From a virus, in the IMG/VR virus record IMGVR_UViG_3300049847_000519, positions 1-25,820 of that record: DNA of 25,820 bases; one strand, written 5' to 3'. Each line of letters begins with the position of its first letter. The stretch's first letter is position 1. Below are positions 21,096 to 25,820 of this stretch, piece after piece. A program made the translations under genes and the position numbers. The notes under the pieces were generated by a model. The model ran no database searches and was not told the DNA's origin. It saw only the letters and a program-made list of their open reading frames with translations.

Positions 21096-21413
21096 ATGGA
21101 TAAGGGAAATAAACCGTTTTTAAGTGTGCAGATTGATACGTCGGCGAATGCGCTTGATGGAACGTACGATCAGATTTCTGCAGCACTTCCGCAAGAAGCA
21201 GCGAAGGTAAGATTCTCTGCATCTGCTGCAATGGGAGTTATCTTGGCAGTAGGAGCATCTTCATCTGAAGTAGTTCAGTGTTGTATGGCAGTGCCTGCTC
21301 AAGGATCTACGGAGACGATGATTGTAATTACTAAGGGTGTAAGAGTAGCAGTGAAGTCATTATCTGGAGCATCTATTTCTGCTGGGATTTACTCTTTAGA
21401 TTTCTTTCACTAG
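21096..21413 (+). CDS. Small structural protein
   Basis: A 105-residue protein (MDKGNKPFLSVQIDTSANAL) with a GGGG ribosome-binding region. It is Ala/Ser/Val-rich (KVRFSASAAMGVILAVGASS, then ETMIVITKGVRVAVKSLSGA) with strands throughout and no membrane segment. It lies between two virion-type genes and is probably a minor head or neck component. No family is named. Confidence 0.6.
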   Translation: MDKGNKPFLSVQIDTSANALDGTYDQISAALPQEAAKVRFSASAAMGVILAVGASSSEVVQCCMAVPAQGSTETMIVITKGVRVAVKSLSGASISAGIYSLDFFH

Positions 21414-21422
21414 GAGGTTCTG

Positions 21423-22631
21423 ATGTCTACACTTCGGTCCATGAAGGATATCAAGCGTAGTGTGCTTCGTCGTGCAGGTGAAGTTGTAGACGGATCGTCG
21501 TCCTATGATGCAATAGCTGAGGAATACATTAATAATGTATTCTTCTCTATTCTATCGGGATCATCAGAATTTGAATTAGATCTTGGCGAGAGATGGCAAT
21601 GGGCGAAGAATAAGAATCCCGGAACCTTGGTGCTACAACCCGTCTACGCAAGCGGCAGTGTTTCTCTTACGGCTGGATCTGCGTCGGGAACCTTTTCTAT
21701 TGCTCCTGCTGCGAGCCAGGTCAACCGCTACTTGAAGATTGATGGGCGGCAAGAGGTTTTCAGAATAACAGCACATACTGCTGGCGCTAGTCCATTCACA
21801 ATTGAGTGTGCCTACACTGATACTACGGGTGCGGCCCTTTCGTTTAAGTCCATTCCTCTTGAATACGAATTGGATACTACAGTCTTGCGGCTCATTGATG
21901 GCTTTACTGTTTATAAAGCTCAGAACCTTTTTGAGGATCGGGAGTTTAAGATCTACGAGACGGATCTCTACTCTCTTAACCGTGATTTCCCTCTTACGTT
22001 GATTGACCAGGGAATTCCTACTAGGTTTGCAAAAGTCTTTGAAGATGATGGGAAGATTACTATCAGATTCAATAAGTATGTGGATGTTACTACAAAGCTC
22101 GATTACGATTTCATAGCTTTCCCAAATGACTTGCGAGTTAAAACCTTCGCTGACACTGACGTTACTGTTGGAACGGATTTGATTACAATTGCGTCGCATG
22201 GATTTCGAGATGGTGATGCGGTTCAGTTTGAGAATGCGGATGGAGCATTACCTACTGGCCTTTCTATAGAGACAACGTATTTCGTGGTGTCATCTGCATC
22301 AGGGACATTCAAGGTGAGCGCATCTCGTGGCGGTACTGCTGTAGACATAACGGCTGCATCAGGTGGTGGAACACATACGGTCTCTACAGTACCTATTTTA
22401 CCACGTGAGCATCGGGTGTGCCTTGAGTACCCAGCTGTGTACTGGATCATGGTTGATAAGTCTGATGACAGGGCTGGGGCTTACATGCAGCTTGCGCAGA
22501 TTAAATTGAAGTCTTTGATTGAAGCTAACAATAAAGAGATGACTCAGACTGGTAAGAATAAGGGACGATTAATACCGCGTCCTGAGCAGACAAAAGAGAA
22601 GCGTGTATTTACAGCTAATCCGGGGAATTAA
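21423..22631 (+). CDS. Head-tail adaptor-like protein with inserted beta domain
   Basis: A 402-residue protein with AGGAGG five bases before the ATG. The helical ends (MKDIKRSVLRRAGEVVDGSS; MVDKSDDRAGAYMQLAQIKL) are of the kind found in adaptor or tail tubular A-type proteins that sit under the portal. A beta region lies between (residues 80-240). Residues about 245-320 (DLITIASHGFRDGDAVQFEN, then FVVSSASGTFKVSASRGGTA) form a separate 'HGF-x-x-GD-x-V' beta module found in unrelated phage tail proteins, so an insertion is likely. The stop overlaps the next start by one base. Confidence 0.7.
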   Translation: MSTLRSMKDIKRSVLRRAGEVVDGSSSYDAIAEEYINNVFFSILSGSSEFELDLGERWQWAKNKNPGTLVLQPVYASGSVSLTAGSASGTFSIAPAASQVNRYLKIDGRQEVFRITAHTAGASPFTIECAYTDTTGAALSFKSIPLEYELDTTVLRLIDGFTVYKAQNLFEDREFKIYETDLYSLNRDFPLTLIDQGIPTRFAKVFEDDGKITIRFNKYVDVTTKLDYDFIAFPNDLRVKTFADTDVTVGTDLITIASHGFRDGDAVQFENADGALPTGLSIETTYFVVSSASGTFKVSASRGGTAVDITAASGGGTHTVSTVPILPREHRVCLEYPAVYWIMVDKSDDRAGAYMQLAQIKLKSLIEANNKEMTQTGKNKGRLIPRPEQTKEKRVFTANPGN

Positions 22632-24607
22632 TGTCATATAGTGGGCAAGTAGCAACAATACAGCTTGGACAGGGTGGTCTTCGGACGGATGATCCTCAGT
22701 CTCAAATTCCTGCGAATGCTCTTATTTCAGCAATCAATGTTTCGTATAGACCGCAACTCCTTGAGAAGGAGCCTGGTTCTGCGCGCTGGAATAAGCGCGG
22801 AGCTATTCCAGGTGGTATTGCAGCTTTTAAGGAAGTGTATTTTCAGGAAATCAATCGACGTGTATTTGTAGTGTCGAAACTTGGGAAAGTCTACAAATAC
22901 ATTGATCCCAATAACTACATTGAAATTACGCCGGTTGGTGCAGCGCCAGTATCTCTGAATGTGACAGGTCAGCCTGTAATTGTTCAGGGTGGTCGAGAGT
23001 CATCGACGAAGCCTGATAAAATCTTTATCCTTACAGGGAATGATCAGATTCAAGTGATTTCTGGGGATGGAACGACGAGATCGAATATCGCATTGCCTGC
23101 TGCTGATTGGCCTAATGGGTCGACATCTTACCCATCATTCGGAATCATTCACAGAGGACGCCTCTTTGTGATGGGCTCATCTCTTAAGAATCCTCATTTC
23201 CTGTATGCATCTGATGATGATTCGCATGAAGACTTTCAGAATACGGATATCTACTTTGAAAATATTTACCCAGGTGAAGGTGAAGTGTTATTTTCTGCTG
23301 TAGTATTCAAATCGCGACTCTTTACGTTTAAGCGTCCACGCGGAGTATATTTTTTGAATGACGACAATGTATCGAAGGCGCAATGGTTCTCACAGAAGTT
23401 ATCTGGTACTTTCGGGTCTGCAGCACCATTTGCAGCAGTTCAAGTTCTTGATGATCTCCTGGTCGCCAACTCTGAAGGTGGAGTAACATCCATGCAAGCC
23501 GTACAGGCGCTAGGAGACATTGAGTCTTCAGATCTTTTCTCACTCTTGAAGTGTTCATCAGCGATCAGAGATCAGTTAACACCATTCGGATTTCGAGAGA
23601 GATGGTCGTATTTCTATCCTGATAAGCAGATCGTGTATTTCTCGTATCGCTCTCAGGGTGGTAGCACGAACGACAGACTTGTTACCATCGACTACTCTAT
23701 TCGTAATTCTCCACGCGTATCTATTACAGATAAGAACATGCCAGCCTGTCTTAGCTTCATTTCTGATGATCTACGAGTGCAGCGACCGTTCTATGGTGCG
23801 GATGATGGATATCTCTATTCGCTAGATTCAGCAGACAGAGAAGTGAAGACACTTGAAGCTCCCCCTGATTCCCCCTCGGCAGCCCTTGCCGGTCTTGGCG
23901 CAGGAAACCTGTCGGCGGGCACTTATAGATATAGAACTACTTTCGGCGACTCCACGCGTGAGACTGATGGCGGCTTCATCTCTGCAGCTGTAACTGTTGC
24001 AAACCCTGCAGCGAATGGTCAGGTAGCCGTTACGGACATTATTGTGGATCCTACTGGGACTGCGACGAAGCGAAAGCTCTATCGCACCAAGGCATCAGAT
24101 ATTTCTCAATATTATCTTGTTACGACCATTAACAATAATACGACGACTACATTCACCGATAACGTGTCAGACGCTAGTCTTGGTGCCATCGTGCCAACGA
24201 TTAATCAGTTTGCTTCAGCGTATCGCTTTGAATTTCAGACACCACACATGGATTTCGGTTACATGAATGCGGTATTCGCTGAACAAATGAAACTCTTTGA
24301 TTTCCTAGAGATCTCATTTGAATCTTCTGGAACATGGCAGATGTCCGTAGATGTATTCATTGATGGTGAATTGAAGGAAACCATTCAATTTCAGACATCA
24401 CATGGATCTGTACTAGACACATTGGTACTAGATACGGATACAATAGCAGGACGAATTCCGACATCATTACGTAAGCCGTTACATGGAATAGGTCGAAGAA
24501 TCAGCTTCAAATGTTATAATGTTGGACAAGGACAGAATGTGAAGATTCAGTCACTGAATGTCTATTTCAGGATTTCAGCGCAGCAACAGATTGCATTGAA
24601 ACCATAG
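22631..24607 (+). CDS. Large beta-propeller-like tail protein (nozzle/hub)
   Basis: A 658-residue protein with propeller-like repeated strands: NRRVFVVSKLGKVYKYIDPN, KIFILTGNDQIQVISGDGT, FGIIHRGRLFVMGSSLKNPH and VFKSRLFTFKRPRGVYFLND. Placement after the adaptor gene fits tail tubular protein B of T7-type tails, which forms the nozzle. Residues about 413-530 (PSAALAGLGAGNLSAGTYRY, then TKRKLYRTKASDISQYYLV) are a fibronectin-like module, encoded by noticeably GC-richer DNA, and may be inserted. The C-terminal strands resume the propeller. GGGG lies before the ATG. Role by family pattern and position. Confidence 0.75.
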   Translation: MSYSGQVATIQLGQGGLRTDDPQSQIPANALISAINVSYRPQLLEKEPGSARWNKRGAIPGGIAAFKEVYFQEINRRVFVVSKLGKVYKYIDPNNYIEITPVGAAPVSLNVTGQPVIVQGGRESSTKPDKIFILTGNDQIQVISGDGTTRSNIALPAADWPNGSTSYPSFGIIHRGRLFVMGSSLKNPHFLYASDDDSHEDFQNTDIYFENIYPGEGEVLFSAVVFKSRLFTFKRPRGVYFLNDDNVSKAQWFSQKLSGTFGSAAPFAAVQVLDDLLVANSEGGVTSMQAVQALGDIESSDLFSLLKCSSAIRDQLTPFGFRERWSYFYPDKQIVYFSYRSQGGSTNDRLVTIDYSIRNSPRVSITDKNMPACLSFISDDLRVQRPFYGADDGYLYSLDSADREVKTLEAPPDSPSAALAGLGAGNLSAGTYRYRTTFGDSTRETDGGFISAAVTVANPAANGQVAVTDIIVDPTGTATKRKLYRTKASDISQYYLVTTINNNTTTTFTDNVSDASLGAIVPTINQFASAYRFEFQTPHMDFGYMNAVFAEQMKLFDFLEISFESSGTWQMSVDVFIDGELKETIQFQTSHGSVLDTLVLDTDTIAGRIPTSLRKPLHGIGRRISFKCYNVGQGQNVKIQSLNVYFRISAQQQIALKP

Positions 24608-24617
24608 GGAGACGGGG

Positions 24618-25820
24618 ATGCCAGGTTTATATTCACGAATTAAGAATTGGGTAGCAAAGGAAAAGCTACTTTTCTCCGATCTAAACAATGAATTCAATAA
24701 CGTTATAAATAACTTTGAGCCCCTTAAGTTCGATGACTACTCTGCAAACGTTACACAGATGCAGACTCAGTCTTCTCCTGGTGGAGTGGGATCTGAATCA
24801 CTTGCTACTACCCTTGCAGGCGAACTAGAGCGTATACGATATGCTATTTCTCGCATCGTAGGTAAAACCTACTGGTATGAGGACCCAGGTACGAACTTGC
24901 AATCCGTATCTGAATACCTTGCAGCTTATCTCCCATTTGAGGAGAAGGATGGAATTGCGCAGTCTGTAGTTGATTCATGTATTTCACGTGGCGTGATCAT
25001 TAATGCGAAGACGTATAATGCTGTAGATTTCTCGACTACGAACCTAGATTCTACGAATAAGAAATTCGGTTCATATTCGGCATCATTCGGATCTGGAAAA
25101 GTTCTCGCTTATCCTGGGATGTATGGCTCTAAGAATATAGGTAGTCTTTCTTGTCACTTCAGAAACGTTCTTCCGAATGAGTACATCGCATGGAATCCGA
25201 ATCTTGGGATTGCGTTGTACATGGATGGTAGCGGAAACATAGTCTCAGAGATCACACAATCTACTGCTGCTACACAGACTACGAAATCAAAGTCTACAGT
25301 TACAGGAGTGGGCGGAGCGGGATCAACATCTTTCCAGCATGCTTGCATTCGTTGGTTAACGAACAATTCAGGCAATGATCTATTGAAACTCTCTCTAGCT
25401 GGAGCAGCAACAGGATCACAATTGACTGCTCAGACAATCAGAACGAATCCTCACGGTAAACAAGGTGTGTGGTTCTTCGGAATGAAGCCAAATAATCCTA
25501 CGTGGACGAAATTCTCAGCTATGTCAGTAACTCCAGATGCTGAGTCATCAGTACCTTGGACAGTAGCTGCAGGCTCTGGAGCGAATGGAACCGTTAGCAA
25601 TGGGATACTCACCGTTGCAGGGCATGCGGTTTATCAGCAGACTGCTAACGTTGACCTATCGAACATGATCATTGATTTCAAAGTACAAGTATCTTCATTT
25701 TTTGCTTCATCGGAAAATCATTCGCCAATAAGAATAACTATTCGTGATGATTCGATGGATAGATCTTTTACATTTTATATTGGAAAAAATTCAATCCAAT
25801 ATGCCTTTGGAATAAGTACG
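24618..25820 (+). CDS. Tail fibre / spike protein, 3' end beyond window
   Basis: The frame is open from ATG 24618 to the right edge (401 codons, no stop). GGGAG is near the ATG. The N-terminus (MPGLYSRIKNWVAKEKLLFS, then DLNNEFNNVINNFEPLKFDD) is the attachment type of phage fibres: 'IKNW...L-x-x-SDLN-x-EFNN-x-x-NN'. The LATTLAGELERIRYAISRIV segment, then TYWYEDPG, completes that module. The rest is beta-rich (YPGMYGSKNIGSLSCHFRNV, KQGVWFFGMKPNNPTWTKFS) and may recognise the host. It follows the nozzle gene by ten bases. Confidence 0.8.
   Translation, partial: MPGLYSRIKNWVAKEKLLFSDLNNEFNNVINNFEPLKFDDYSANVTQMQTQSSPGGVGSESLATTLAGELERIRYAISRIVGKTYWYEDPGTNLQSVSEYLAAYLPFEEKDGIAQSVVDSCISRGVIINAKTYNAVDFSTTNLDSTNKKFGSYSASFGSGKVLAYPGMYGSKNIGSLSCHFRNVLPNEYIAWNPNLGIALYMDGSGNIVSEITQSTAATQTTKSKSTVTGVGGAGSTSFQHACIRWLTNNSGNDLLKLSLAGAATGSQLTAQTIRTNPHGKQGVWFFGMKPNNPTWTKFSAMSVTPDAESSVPWTVAAGSGANGTVSNGILTVAGHAVYQQTANVDLSNMIIDFKVQVSSFFASSENHSPIRITIRDDSMDRSFTFYIGKNSIQYAFGIST

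Noticed and set aside
21633-22199. Minus-strand frame of 188 codons opposite the adaptor gene
   Set aside because: Ser/Arg/Asn-rich translation without family pattern; antisense of a well-supported virion gene.

Overview
The window is part of a tailed double-stranded DNA phage or prophage genome, and both ends cut through genes. The late region holds a small terminase subunit, a large terminase in two pieces, a portal of about 640 residues, a probable scaffold, a major capsid protein of the N4-gp56 type, an adaptor-like protein, a large beta-propeller-like tail protein and fibre proteins. No tape-measure, tail-tube, sheath or baseplate gene is visible, so a short-tailed (podovirus-like) particle is the best inference. 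Two lipobox lipoproteins, a BamE/SmpA-like protein and a Sec signal peptide point to a Gram-negative host. No integrase, tRNA, CRISPR array or insertion sequence was recognised.

Layout. (1) 1-1500: small genes on both strands, including a RuvC-like resolvase and a cysteine-rich exported protein. (2) 1670-3691, rightward: replication initiator-like protein, DnaB-type helicase and a small helical protein. (3) 5521-3663, leftward: seven tightly packed genes, four of them chained by ATGA stop/start overlaps. They encode a coiled-coil-like protein, a one-pass membrane peptide, two lipoproteins, a zinc-binding protein and two unknowns. (4) 5522-6258: a gene-poor divergent region with four phased GGTGACG repeats, many palindromes and a foldable segment; it is a candidate origin or control region. 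(5) 6259-7730, rightward and visibly GC-richer: a Cys-rich protein, two small proteins sharing a YLGHF-x6-GHN motif, and a 2OG-Fe(II) oxygenase-like protein. (6) 8655-7662, leftward: a zinc-ribbon protein and a metallophosphoesterase. (7) 8688-25820, rightward late region (except one 52-residue zinc-finger gene on the minus strand): TerS, virion or fibre proteins, TerL (ATPase and nuclease), portal, scaffold, capsid, decoration-like proteins, adaptor, tail hub and a fibre gene that runs off the edge.

Working together, regions 2 and 4 would initiate and unwind phage DNA. RuvC would resolve branches before packaging. TerS and TerL would fill a prohead made of portal, scaffold and capsid, and the adaptor, propeller protein and fibres would complete the tail. 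The leftward cassette probably acts at the host envelope.

Three things stand out. The terminase ATPase and nuclease domains are separate, ATGA-coupled reading frames. Three genes appear to need CTG or another non-standard start. Every tail-to-tail gene pair overlaps, in one case across the catalytic C-terminus of RuvC.
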